Origin: an uncultured Muribaculaceae bacterium | Lineage (GTDB): Bacteria > Bacteroidota > Bacteroidia > Bacteroidales > Muribaculaceae | Reading direction: 5' to 3' | DNA length: 34,593 nucleotides | Assembly (NCBI GenBank): GCA_910578095.1 | Contig: CAJTOZ010000028.1 | Coordinates: forward strand, 1 to 34,593 | Part shown: positions 8,559 through 15,561 of the stretch, piece by piece | How the letters are laid out: each line of letters begins with the position of its first letter | Position numbering within the stretch: position 1 is the first letter of the stretch | Notes under the pieces: generated by a model | The model's input: the letters and a program-made list of their open reading frames with translations, nothing else | Databases searched by the model: none | What the model was told of the DNA's origin: nothing | Program-made: the position numbers and the translations under genes

Positions 8559-9492
8559 AATCGAGCGTAAACGAGGAATACACCGTGCAGCGGCCTCCGA
8601 GGCCCGCTTTCTGGGCATCGAGGCCTGCGTTGAGGTAGCGGCCGCCATCCTCGCATGAGATGCCGATATCAAACCATTCCATGCCGTCGCAATCCGTGTC
8701 CATGATATAGGAATAGAGCGCCGGCAGCAAGCGCATGCGGCGGGCGGTTTCGCCCGCCGCAGTGTATTGTGCGTGGGCCACTCTTCCACATCGGTACACC
8801 ACCACTCCGGCGGCCATACGGCCATCTACGTAGGCGCCGTACAGGCGTATTTTTTCAGGGAAGCGGCTGTGCAGAAGCTGCATTTCGGCCAGGGTGTGTA
8901 CGGGGCGGGCGTTGTGGCGCGTGGCAAGCACTTCCTCAAGTATCGCCCAGAATGATGCGAAATCGTAGCTGCGCCCGAAGGTGGCGCCGCTGCGCAACGC
9001 GCGGTTCACGGCGTTCTTGCTGCCATGGTCGAGCAGGCGCGGGCGCCGCAGGTCGATAGTGGACGATGCGCTTACGGCATCGGCGCGCGCGTTCATGCGC
9101 CATAGCGCGTAAAGATCGTCTTCGGCGGGGTATTTGTGGTAGATATGCGGTACCGGACGATAGATGAGGCGCTCGAAACCTTCGCCGCGCAGAAAATCGC
9201 ACGTCGCGGCCAAAAGCTCGAGCATGGTCGCTGCGGTGAAATGCCGCTGCGGTGTCAGCCAGCTGCCGTAGGTGAGGCCGCGGTGGCTCACGATATCGCT
9301 ACCCTCGGCATTCGCAGGCAGTACGGCCAGCAGACGGCCGCCGTCATCGCGCGCCACCAGCGAATGGTCGGCGAAGCGGTCGGCGTGGTAGTCCATATAG
9401 GCGCGTCGGTGCAGGAATGTGCCGTTGCGGGAGGTGTCGACGAAAGCATCCCATTCGTCGGCCATGGCCGGAGTGTATCGTTCTATTGTCAT
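8542..9492 (-). CDS. GNAT/FemAB-like acyltransferase
   Basis: A 316-residue cytoplasmic protein with two acyltransferase-like halves. The N-terminal part (about 1-145) has the FLHRRAYMDYHADRF start common to this Bacteroidetes family; the C-terminal half (about 150-300) has a GNAT/FemAB fold pattern (KIRLYGAYVDGRMAAGVVVYRCG, then HAQYTAAGETARR). FemAB-type enzymes transfer amino acids from aminoacyl-tRNA, and others of this shape transfer acetyl groups; the substrate cannot be read here. Its start overlaps the Sua5/YciO stop by 4 bases, and it is the last gene of a five-gene minus-strand operon. The 3' end overlaps queE head-on and no terminator is visible. Confidence 0.78.
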   Translation of the reverse strand: MTIERYTPAMADEWDAFVDTSRNGTFLHRRAYMDYHADRFADHSLVARDDGGRLLAVLPANAEGSDIVSHRGLTYGSWLTPQRHFTAATMLELLAATCDFLRGEGFERLIYRPVPHIYHKYPAEDDLYALWRMNARADAVSASSTIDLRRPRLLDHGSKNAVNRALRSGATFGRSYDFASFWAILEEVLATRHNARPVHTLAEMQLLHSRFPEKIRLYGAYVDGRMAAGVVVYRCGRVAHAQYTAAGETARRMRLLPALYSYIMDTDCDGMEWFDIGISCEDGGRYLNAGLDAQKAGLGGRCTVYSSFTLDFSGCQ

Positions 9493-10097
9493 TGCTCAAA
9501 TTCGGCTACGCCTTCGCGCACTATTTCCGGCGCGGAGCTGTCGGTGAGATCCACAATGGTAGAGCCTATGGTGCCTCCGTGCCCGCCGTCGATGAGCACA
9601 TCGGCTTCTGTAGCGTAGCGCATCGCGATGCTGTCGGGTTCTACGAGCTCGTCGGGGTCGTCGAGCACCACCGACGTGCACATCAGCGGCCCCTGCATGG
9701 CCTCGGCCAGTGCCCTGGCTATGTCGCAGTCGGGCACGCGCAGCCCTATGGTTTTGCGGCCGCGGAACACTTTGGGCAGGCGCAGAGCCGCCGGCAGCAG
9801 GAATGTGAAGGCTCCCGGAAGGTGGTGGCGCAGCGTGCGGAAGGCATGATTGTCGATGCGCACGTATTCGGAAGCCTGGCTCAGATTGGCACACAGCAGC
9901 GAAAGCGGCTGCACTTCCGGATCGATGCCTTTTATGCGGCACATGCGCTCTATGGCGCGATGGTTGAGGGCGTCGCAGCCCAGGGCGTAGATGGTGTCGG
10001 TGGGAAAGATCACCACGCCGCCGTCGCGCAGCGTGCGCGCGGCTTCGGATATGTGGCGCTCGTCCACTTGTCCGGGGTATATCTTGAGTATTTTCAT
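9489..10097 (-). CDS. L-threonylcarbamoyladenylate synthase-type protein (Sua5/YciO/YrdC)
   Basis: A 202-residue YrdC-fold protein. The signature GGVVIFPTDTIYALGCDA (about 25-43), the KGIDPEVQPLSLL segment at the nucleotide/threonine pocket and the GLRVPDC motif are present. YrdC/Sua5 proteins make threonylcarbamoyl-AMP for the t6A37 modification of ANN-decoding tRNAs. YciO-type paralogues of about this size have lower or uncertain activity, and the usual KxR motif here reads KGIDP, so a YciO-like role is possible. ATG 10097 overlaps the B3/4 gene stop by 4 bases; longer upstream reading would lie inside that gene. Confidence 0.85.
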   Translation of the reverse strand: MKILKIYPGQVDERHISEAARTLRDGGVVIFPTDTIYALGCDALNHRAIERMCRIKGIDPEVQPLSLLCANLSQASEYVRIDNHAFRTLRHHLPGAFTFLLPAALRLPKVFRGRKTIGLRVPDCDIARALAEAMQGPLMCTSVVLDDPDELVEPDSIAMRYATEADVLIDGGHGGTIGSTIVDLTDSSAPEIVREGVAEFEQ

Positions 10098-10765
10098 GCG
10101 AGGGGAGAATAACTGTTGACTGTGACGTCCTTGGCCTCGGCATAGTCGGCAAGCAGCCGCCGCATCAGTGTCTCGAAGTCGGCATCGCTCATTTCCGACG
10201 GGCCGTAGAGGTTGACGGTCATGAGCAGGCGCACGGTGTCGCGCGACATCTTGGTGCGGTCGTTGTCGCTCGTGGGTGTGCCTATGCCGCCAACGGCATC
10301 GCGCCACACCGGCAGGCCATCGATGTTGAGTTCGCCGCGTCCGATGGCTGTGTACGGTTCGCCGGCACGTCCGCGTCCGAGACACAGGGCTGTGCCGCTT
10401 ACGGCGTCGGCATCGAAGCCGCCTATGCTGTGGCCCGAGCGCAGGGAGAGCAGATTGATGAGGTCGACAAGTGCGGTGGTGCGGTACAGTTCGAGACCCT
10501 TCACGGCCCGGCGTGTGAGCGCTTCGGCAGATGGACGGTAGCGGTTGGGGTCCTTGCCGAGCGCCTTATAGGCGGCGCGTGTGGCGGCGATGGCCGGGCG
10601 TTTGTTCACTGCCTCCATGGGCATCGATGCGAGTTCGGCGCATGCGTCGGTGATCTCGCACCACAAGGCATCGGGAGTATAGGCATTGCGCACGGTGGCT
10701 TCCACCACCAGCACGCGCAGATCCGGCGCGGCAGCGCGGATTTCGTCGGAGAAACTTATTTGCAT
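10094..10765 (-). CDS. Stand-alone B3/4 (PheRS beta editing-like) domain protein
   Basis: A 223-residue protein made only of a B3/4 domain, the fold that in phenylalanyl-tRNA synthetase beta hydrolyses mischarged Tyr-tRNA(Phe). Family-like segments include NKRPAIAATRAAYKALGKDPNRYRPS (near 75-100), LVDLINLLSLRSGHSIGGFDAD and the DNDRTKMSRDT stretch near the C-terminus. Free-standing B3/4 proteins are widespread and suspected to edit mischarged tRNAs in trans or bind small molecules. ATG 10765 fits the conserved N-terminus; it overlaps the ribF 3' end by 10 bases and the Sua5/YciO start by 4. No synthetase gene adjoins it. Confidence 0.85.
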   Translation of the reverse strand: MQISFSDEIRAAAPDLRVLVVEATVRNAYTPDALWCEITDACAELASMPMEAVNKRPAIAATRAAYKALGKDPNRYRPSAEALTRRAVKGLELYRTTALVDLINLLSLRSGHSIGGFDADAVSGTALCLGRGRAGEPYTAIGRGELNIDGLPVWRDAVGGIGTPTSDNDRTKMSRDTVRLLMTVNLYGPSEMSDADFETLMRRLLADYAEAKDVTVNSYSPLA

Positions 10766-11655
10766 ATTTCCATGGTTTTTTCGCGGTCGGCGCCGAGCTG
10801 TGTGCGCAGTTCGTCGACAGATGCAAACGCCCGTTCGTCGCGCAGGCGCGCTGCGAAGTATAATGTCATGCGCCGTCCATACATGTCGGCGTCGGCGCCT
10901 ATGAGGTGTGCTTCCACTGAGACCGGGGCATCCGCGGATGTTTCCACGGTGGGGCGACGGCCTATGTTCACCATAGCCGGCCATTCGCCGGCCCCCTCCA
11001 CCACGGCCCGTGCGGCATATACACCGTTGGCCGGCAGAAGCTTGCCGGTGTCGGGTGCGAGATTGGCGGTGGGAAAACCAATAGTGCGGCCTATCTGCCT
11101 GCCGTGCACCACGGTGCCTCCCATCGAGTAGCGGCGTCCGAGCATCGCTGCGGCGGCGTCCATGCGCCCGGCGGCTATGAGGCGGCGCACTTCCGAACTG
11201 GAGGCGGTAGTGGCGTCGACGCGCCGTGGTGCCACATGCACCACGCGCATGCCAAGCTCGCGTCCGAGAGCGTCGTAGGCTTCGCGGTCGCGCGGCCCGT
11301 CGCAGCCGAAACGGTTGTCGTAGCCCATCACCATGGTTCCCACTCCCGATTCGTCGCGCAGACGCTTCAGGAAGTCGCGTGCCGACACGCCACGCATGGA
11401 GGCGAAATCGAGCATGCGCACATCGGCCTCCGGCATGTAGCTGCGTATCAATGCCTCCTTTTCGGCGGCGGTGGTGAGCAGGCGTGGAGTGTCGGCAGGT
11501 CGTAGCTCCGACAGCGGATGGCTGGCGAAGGTGAGCACGATGGGGCGGCCACCGAGCGCTTCGGCTTCTGTCCGTACGGTGTCCATGATGTCGCGATGGC
11601 CGCGGTGCACACCATCAAACATCCCTACGGCAGCTGCATTGTGCGGGGCGCTCAT
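10756..11655 (-). CDS. ribF: Bifunctional riboflavin kinase/FAD synthetase RibF
   Basis: A 299-residue enzyme that phosphorylates riboflavin to FMN and adenylylates FMN to FAD. The N-terminal FAD synthetase half has the nucleotidyltransferase motif GMFDGVHRGH (11-20) and a later SSSEVRRLI motif; the C-terminal flavokinase half (from about 170) has HGRQIGRTIGFPTANL and NIGRRPTV. ATG 11655 gives the canonical start and a 4-base overlap with the upstream HAD stop. Length is near the usual 300-315. It is the second gene of the minus-strand operon. Confidence 0.93.
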   Translation of the reverse strand: MSAPHNAAAVGMFDGVHRGHRDIMDTVRTEAEALGGRPIVLTFASHPLSELRPADTPRLLTTAAEKEALIRSYMPEADVRMLDFASMRGVSARDFLKRLRDESGVGTMVMGYDNRFGCDGPRDREAYDALGRELGMRVVHVAPRRVDATTASSSEVRRLIAAGRMDAAAAMLGRRYSMGGTVVHGRQIGRTIGFPTANLAPDTGKLLPANGVYAARAVVEGAGEWPAMVNIGRRPTVETSADAPVSVEAHLIGADADMYGRRMTLYFAARLRDERAFASVDELRTQLGADREKTMEICK

Positions 11656-12281
11656 GCCAGGTGCTCGCGTTTCAGAATATCGTAAAACTCTTCGCCGGGA
11701 GGCACCTGAAGCCCGTTGAAACCGAGTGTTCGCGCAGCTTCCACGTTGGCCCGGCTGTCGTCGAGAAACAGTGTCTCTTCCGGGCGCAGCCCTGTGATGC
11801 GTTCGGCATAGCGGAAAGCCTCCGCCGAAGGCTTCATGGCCTTGGCCTCGAAGGATGTGACCATGCCGTCGAAATAATCGGCGGCCTCCAGGCCATCTAT
11901 GCGGAAAGCTGCAGCTATGCGGCTGTTCCACATGATGATATTGGTGTTGCTGAGCAGGTAGATGCGGTAGCGCTTGCGCAGTTCGCGCAGATGGCGCAGG
12001 CGCTCGGCCGGAATGCCGGTGAGAAACGCGTTGAACGCACGGTCTATCTGCTCGTCGGTGATGCTCCCGTCGGCCGCTATGCGACGGATCTCGCGGTGGA
12101 ACTCATCGGCATCGATAGCTCCTGCCTCCAGAGCTGCAAAGGGCCCCTTCTGGCCATAGTCGCCAAGGTATTCGCCGGCATCGCGGAAGCCGAGGCGCTC
12201 GAAAGAGCGCACGCAGCGGTCGCGGTCTATGTTCATGATCACGCCGCCGAGATCGAATAGTAGATTCTTGATGTCTGACAT
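11652..12281 (-). CDS. YihX-like HAD-IA phosphatase
   Basis: A 209-residue HAD hydrolase. Motif I reads FDLGGVIMNID with nucleophile Asp 10 and Gly in the +2 place, the pattern of the YihX group, which dephosphorylates alpha-D-glucose 1-phosphate in E. coli. Motif II is YLLSNTN, the motif III Lys is in KAMKPSAEAF and motif IV is FLDDSRANVEAA. Substrate is not proven by this. It is the first gene of a five-gene operon and has a -7 box 19 bases upstream. It overlaps ribF by 4 bases. Confidence 0.87.
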   Translation of the reverse strand: MSDIKNLLFDLGGVIMNIDRDRCVRSFERLGFRDAGEYLGDYGQKGPFAALEAGAIDADEFHREIRRIAADGSITDEQIDRAFNAFLTGIPAERLRHLRELRKRYRIYLLSNTNIIMWNSRIAAAFRIDGLEAADYFDGMVTSFEAKAMKPSAEAFRYAERITGLRPEETLFLDDSRANVEAARTLGFNGLQVPPGEEFYDILKREHLA

Positions 12282-12300
12282 TCTGTGTGTAATTACCTTG

Positions 12301-12308
12301 CAAAATTA
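12301..12308 (-). promoter_or_regulatory. -7 promoter box for the HAD-ribF-B3/4-YciO-GNAT operon
   Basis: A perfect TAnnTTTG (TAATTTTG on the minus strand) ends 19 bases before the start codon at 12281, giving a leader of roughly 13 bases. No TTTG is found at the usual 20-21 base distance, so the promoter is imperfect. It overlaps an AT inverted repeat, AAAATT-ACAC-AATTTT (12302-12317), that could be an operator. Confidence 0.45.
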
Positions 12309-12350
12309 CACAATTTTACTGAGAATCTGCCCATGCGCGGCCCTTGTTCT

Positions 12351-15086
12351 CTATTGTATCTGCAGATTGAGTTCCTGCACGGCTCCCTTGTAAGTGTCGT
12401 CGCCGTCGGCCTCTATGCACAGCGTGATGCCGTCCCACAGGCGTTTGGGGTCGCGTCCGAAATAATCCGGATCGATGCGGAACGTGTATTCGCCCGTCTG
12501 TATCACCGGGCCGGATATCACTACCACACGCGGCCGCACGGCAGCATGGGTGTCGCTTTCGGCCATGCGGGTGGAATCCGTGAACACCGGCACGACACTG
12601 AAGTCCTCGCCGGGGCGCACCGTGGCATTGAGTTTTATGTGGCGGTCGGGAGCGTAGGGCACCGGCGAACCGTTTACACGCGCCGATACATACTGCATGC
12701 GTTTGCCGCGCGAGCGCTCATAGCGGGCGCGTGTCAGGGCCACCATTTCCTCGTCCTGATACCAGAAGCAGTCGTGAGGGTCGGTGCTTTCCGAGCCATC
12801 CTCCATCCAGCGCGAATAAAGCACCCCGCCTTCGGGACGCGGATCGGCGAGTGCCTTGGCGATAAAACGGGCTATGTACATCTGTGTCTCCTCGCCCAGG
12901 TCGAAGTGGCCGCGTTCGGCATCGCAGAGGAATGAGATCCGGCTGTCGGGATACATCATGCGGAATGCCAGAGCCGGGCGCACGCGGGCTTCCCACCATT
13001 CGTATTCGCCTTCTATCATCAGTCCCGGTATGCGGTCGATGTTGCGCGTGCGGCCCCATTCCAGGTTGGCGCGGCCGTATCCGCACAGATTGGTGCGCGG
13101 TGCATCGCCGTGAAACGATATTATGCACAGCGTGCGCTCCGGATTCCATGCGGCGAAGTTCCAGGGGAAAGTGGCCTGCGCCGAATGTCCGAACGGAATC
13201 ACGGGAGCCGTGGCCAGCTCGGGATGCTCCGTGGCCTGTGCGAAATCTTTCACTATGGCTTCAAAGCGCTCCTGGCATCCGTCGGCCACATCCCAGTTCT
13301 GCGACCCTTGCTGCACGAAAGCCATGGCCACGCCGAGGCTGTCCATGGCGCGGCAGAAGGCCTGACTGCGGAACAGCACTTCTTCGGTCATGTTCTGATG
13401 GCAGTATAGCAGGGCCTTGATCTCGCGGGCCCCACGCGGCAGACGCAGGCATGCGCGGGCTCCGTCGTCGCCGGTAGTGTAGTCAAATGTGACCCGTTGT
13501 TGCTGCAGCGCTACGCGTTGTCGCATGTAGTCGGTGAGGGCGCGCACGCTGTCGGCGCATGCGTGTGCGCGGTCGAAACGTGTGCCGAACGGCCCCATTG
13601 TCAGGCGACAGGTATCGTTGGGCTGATGTGCCACGCAGTGTAGTACAAAATAATTCACACCTGCATCGCATAGCGCGTCCACATCGCTGCGGAAGCTGCC
13701 AAGGGTAGGATCTATGTCGGCATCACCGGGGTAGGCGGTGAAGGATTCGCAACCCACCACCGGCACGCCGGCCGAATGGGCGTAGCGAGACACAAAGCGC
13801 GGGCGCTCTATGCTGCCGTAGTGGCATCGTGCCCAGTATTCGCTCATGGGAAGATCAAAAGCCATGGCATATTCTTTCCTGTTGAAATCTCCATTGCCAT
13901 AAGGTTCGCCGCCCAGCTTTATGCCGTATGGTTCGAGCAACTTTTTGAACGGCAGTACAAATTCGTTCATGAAAAGTTGCTGTTTGAGGGGAGTGTTGCG
14001 CGCGAGCGATCCATTCAGAAAGTCGCGTCCTTCGCCATTTATCAGATATTCTGCTCCCAGCGCTTCCGTCCAGTCCTGGCCGCCGGCTTCCCAGCTGTCT
14101 ATGAGTACATAGGCGAGCGTGTTGCCGCAATATTCCTTCAATTCGTCGAGCAGCGGACCGAGAAAACGCTGGAAATGCGCTTCCACGCCCTGCCGTGATA
14201 GCTTGTCCACCTCAAGGCCTATACCGGCATCGGAGGCCGCCGTGACGTTCTGTCCGTTGGTGGTATATCCCACACGGCGATAGGTGGTGCCGCATCCCGG
14301 AGCGGTGAGTATCTCCACCCTGTCGATGTTCGTGCCCCGGTTGGCAGAGAAGCGTACGTAGCGCGCTTTTGTCGCGTCGAAACCGGCATGCATATGTATA
14401 TCCCGCGCTTTCAGGGCCGGGCCGGCGAGAATGGCGGCATCGAACCATGTGGTGCCGTCGGGGCTGAGCTCTACGCGTATTTTCGGCGCGTAGTCTCTCG
14501 GCCCGTCATGCGGGTCAAGTGGTTTTTCGCGTTCTCCCCGCCATAGGTTGATGCCTGTGACGGGTTTGGCACGTTGCAGCTCAACCACAATGCTGTCGCC
14601 GGGTTCAAGGCGTCGGCCGATGGTCTGCATCTCATCCGCACATGTAGTGCGGAAGGTGTGTATATCCTTGTAGAAACCCAATTTGTGAGGCGGCACAGGA
14701 GGATTTTTACGTGACGATACACTCCATGTGATCTGTTTCATGGACTCTTCTGGCCGTATCCACGGTCCTCCCATGGCGGTATATCCGGGAGAGTTGTGTA
14801 TGCCGAGTAAGATTCCGAGTCGGCGTGCCTCTTTGCATGCGTGGCGTACGGCCTCAATCCATTCTTTGCTGCCGTAGTCCACCGGGCCGCGTTTCACTCC
14901 AACTCCTGCATCGAATATGAAAGCCGATTCAATGCCGGCATCTTTCATGTATTCCAAGTCGCGGGTGATGCCTTCTTTGGAGATATTGCCGTTCATCCAT
15001 TCCCAGTAGCATCCGGTTACGGGATGCTGTCCCGCGGCAGCCATCAGTGCTGCGGCGAGCGATATGATTGAAAATAACAGTCTCAT
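12351..15086 (-). CDS. Secreted GH106-like glycoside hydrolase fused to an alpha/beta hydrolase domain
   Basis: A 911-residue secreted enzyme. ATG 15086 gives a short signal peptide (1-19); the longer in-frame extension runs into the tRNA terminator and was rejected. Residues about 20-525 resemble GH106 alpha-L-rhamnosidases: YWEWMNGNISKEGITRDLE at the start, an inserted discoidin-like beta sandwich (about 140-265), candidate catalytic acids in DSWEAGG (Glu 333) and VGCESFTAY (Glu 447), then GVNYFVLHCVAHQP. Just after the GH106-like LQQQ segment (near 528) the sequence changes to an alpha/beta hydrolase: ALLYCHQNM, PFGHSAQA with candidate nucleophile Ser 635, and candidate His 727 (ERGHFDL). 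A beta-rich tail follows (about 750-911). The expected product would act on an acylated rhamnose-containing glycan (inference). Confidence 0.8.
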   Translation of the reverse strand: MRLLFSIISLAAALMAAAGQHPVTGCYWEWMNGNISKEGITRDLEYMKDAGIESAFIFDAGVGVKRGPVDYGSKEWIEAVRHACKEARRLGILLGIHNSPGYTAMGGPWIRPEESMKQITWSVSSRKNPPVPPHKLGFYKDIHTFRTTCADEMQTIGRRLEPGDSIVVELQRAKPVTGINLWRGEREKPLDPHDGPRDYAPKIRVELSPDGTTWFDAAILAGPALKARDIHMHAGFDATKARYVRFSANRGTNIDRVEILTAPGCGTTYRRVGYTTNGQNVTAASDAGIGLEVDKLSRQGVEAHFQRFLGPLLDELKEYCGNTLAYVLIDSWEAGGQDWTEALGAEYLINGEGRDFLNGSLARNTPLKQQLFMNEFVLPFKKLLEPYGIKLGGEPYGNGDFNRKEYAMAFDLPMSEYWARCHYGSIERPRFVSRYAHSAGVPVVGCESFTAYPGDADIDPTLGSFRSDVDALCDAGVNYFVLHCVAHQPNDTCRLTMGPFGTRFDRAHACADSVRALTDYMRQRVALQQQRVTFDYTTGDDGARACLRLPRGAREIKALLYCHQNMTEEVLFRSQAFCRAMDSLGVAMAFVQQGSQNWDVADGCQERFEAIVKDFAQATEHPELATAPVIPFGHSAQATFPWNFAAWNPERTLCIISFHGDAPRTNLCGYGRANLEWGRTRNIDRIPGLMIEGEYEWWEARVRPALAFRMMYPDSRISFLCDAERGHFDLGEETQMYIARFIAKALADPRPEGGVLYSRWMEDGSESTDPHDCFWYQDEEMVALTRARYERSRGKRMQYVSARVNGSPVPYAPDRHIKLNATVRPGEDFSVVPVFTDSTRMAESDTHAAVRPRVVVISGPVIQTGEYTFRIDPDYFGRDPKRLWDGITLCIEADGDDTYKGAVQELNLQIQ

Positions 15087-15103
15087 ATCCGATAATACGC
15101 ATT

Positions 15104-15143
15104 GCCCCCGTCCGCTACTCATTGCACGATGGCATGCGGGGGC
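15104..15143 (-). repeat. Inverted repeat in the leader of the GH106-like gene
   Basis: Arms GCCCCCG (15104-15110) and CGGGGGC (15137-15143) are perfectly complementary, separated by 26 bases, between the tRNA terminator and the start codon at 15086. It could be a leader stem or an operator; no consensus promoter was found nearby (TACGTTTA is the nearest box). Confidence 0.35.
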
Positions 15144-15170
15144 GCATAAACGTATGTGAATAATCAATAT

Positions 15171-15220
15171 AAAAAAAGAATGAGAAACAGCCGACCCGAA
15201 GGTCTTGCGATTTCTCATTC
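15171..15220 (-). terminator. Rho-independent terminator of tRNA-Asp
   Basis: Ten-base perfect stem: 15211-15220 pairs with 15178-15187, enclosing an inner GACC-UUCG-GGTC hairpin (15193-15204) with a UUCG tetraloop, followed on the minus strand by seven T (15177-15171). It begins 13 bases after the tRNA 3' end. Confidence 0.85.
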
Positions 15221-15232
15221 TCCTCTCTCCTC

Positions 15233-15309
15233 TGGCGGTATGGACGGGACTCGAACCCGCGACCCCCTGCGTGACAGGCAGGTATTCTAACCAGCTGAAC
15301 TACCACACC
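15233..15309 (-). tRNA. tRNA-Asp (anticodon GTC)
   Basis: A 77-base tRNA. The acceptor stem GGTGTGG pairs with CCATACC (one G-T pair), the discriminator is G, and CCA is encoded. The anticodon loop reads CTGTCAC with anticodon GTC; the T arm contains GGTTCGAGTC. It has its own consensus promoter (15373-15404) and a terminator directly downstream, so it is a single-gene transcription unit. Confidence 0.97.
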
Positions 15310-15372
15310 GTTTAACATTAGCCTCGCTTGGCTCTCGGTGGAGAGGCATTAGCTTCGTTGCTTTTGCGAGTG

Positions 15373-15404
15373 CAAAGTTAAGACGCTTTTTTGAATCCTG
15401 CAAA
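15373..15404 (-). promoter_or_regulatory. Consensus promoter for tRNA-Asp
   Basis: On the minus strand TTTG (15401-15404) is followed after exactly 20 bases by TAACTTTG (15373-15380): a full match to the Bacteroidetes -33/-7 consensus. Transcription would start near 15367, giving a precursor leader of about 57 bases. Apart from this and the GH51 promoter, the gap 15310-15561 shows no gene. Confidence 0.8.
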
Positions 15405-15524
15405 TATTTCGGCGAAAAATTTTCAAAAAAATTAAAAATATACCATATAGGACTATAAATTGGCAATAATGGATTAAAAATCTCTTCTGCCCGATATACT
15501 CCCGCTCGGCAAAACGCAAAAAAA

Positions 15525-15557
15525 TTTGGTTTTGCGCTCGACTTATCCGTATATTTG
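15525..15557 (+). promoter_or_regulatory. Consensus promoter of the GH51-neuC operon, abutting the start codon
   Basis: TTTG (15525-15528), 21 bases, then TATATTTG (15550-15557): a full consensus match. Only four bases separate the -7 box from the ATG at 15562, so transcription should begin at or within a few bases of the start codon. Confidence 0.7.
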
Positions 15558-15561
15558 CAAT

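Noticed and set aside
15087..15218. N-terminal extension of the GH106-like protein to 15218
   Set aside because: It would translate through the tRNA-Asp terminator and place the signal peptide internally; ATG 15086 is preferred.
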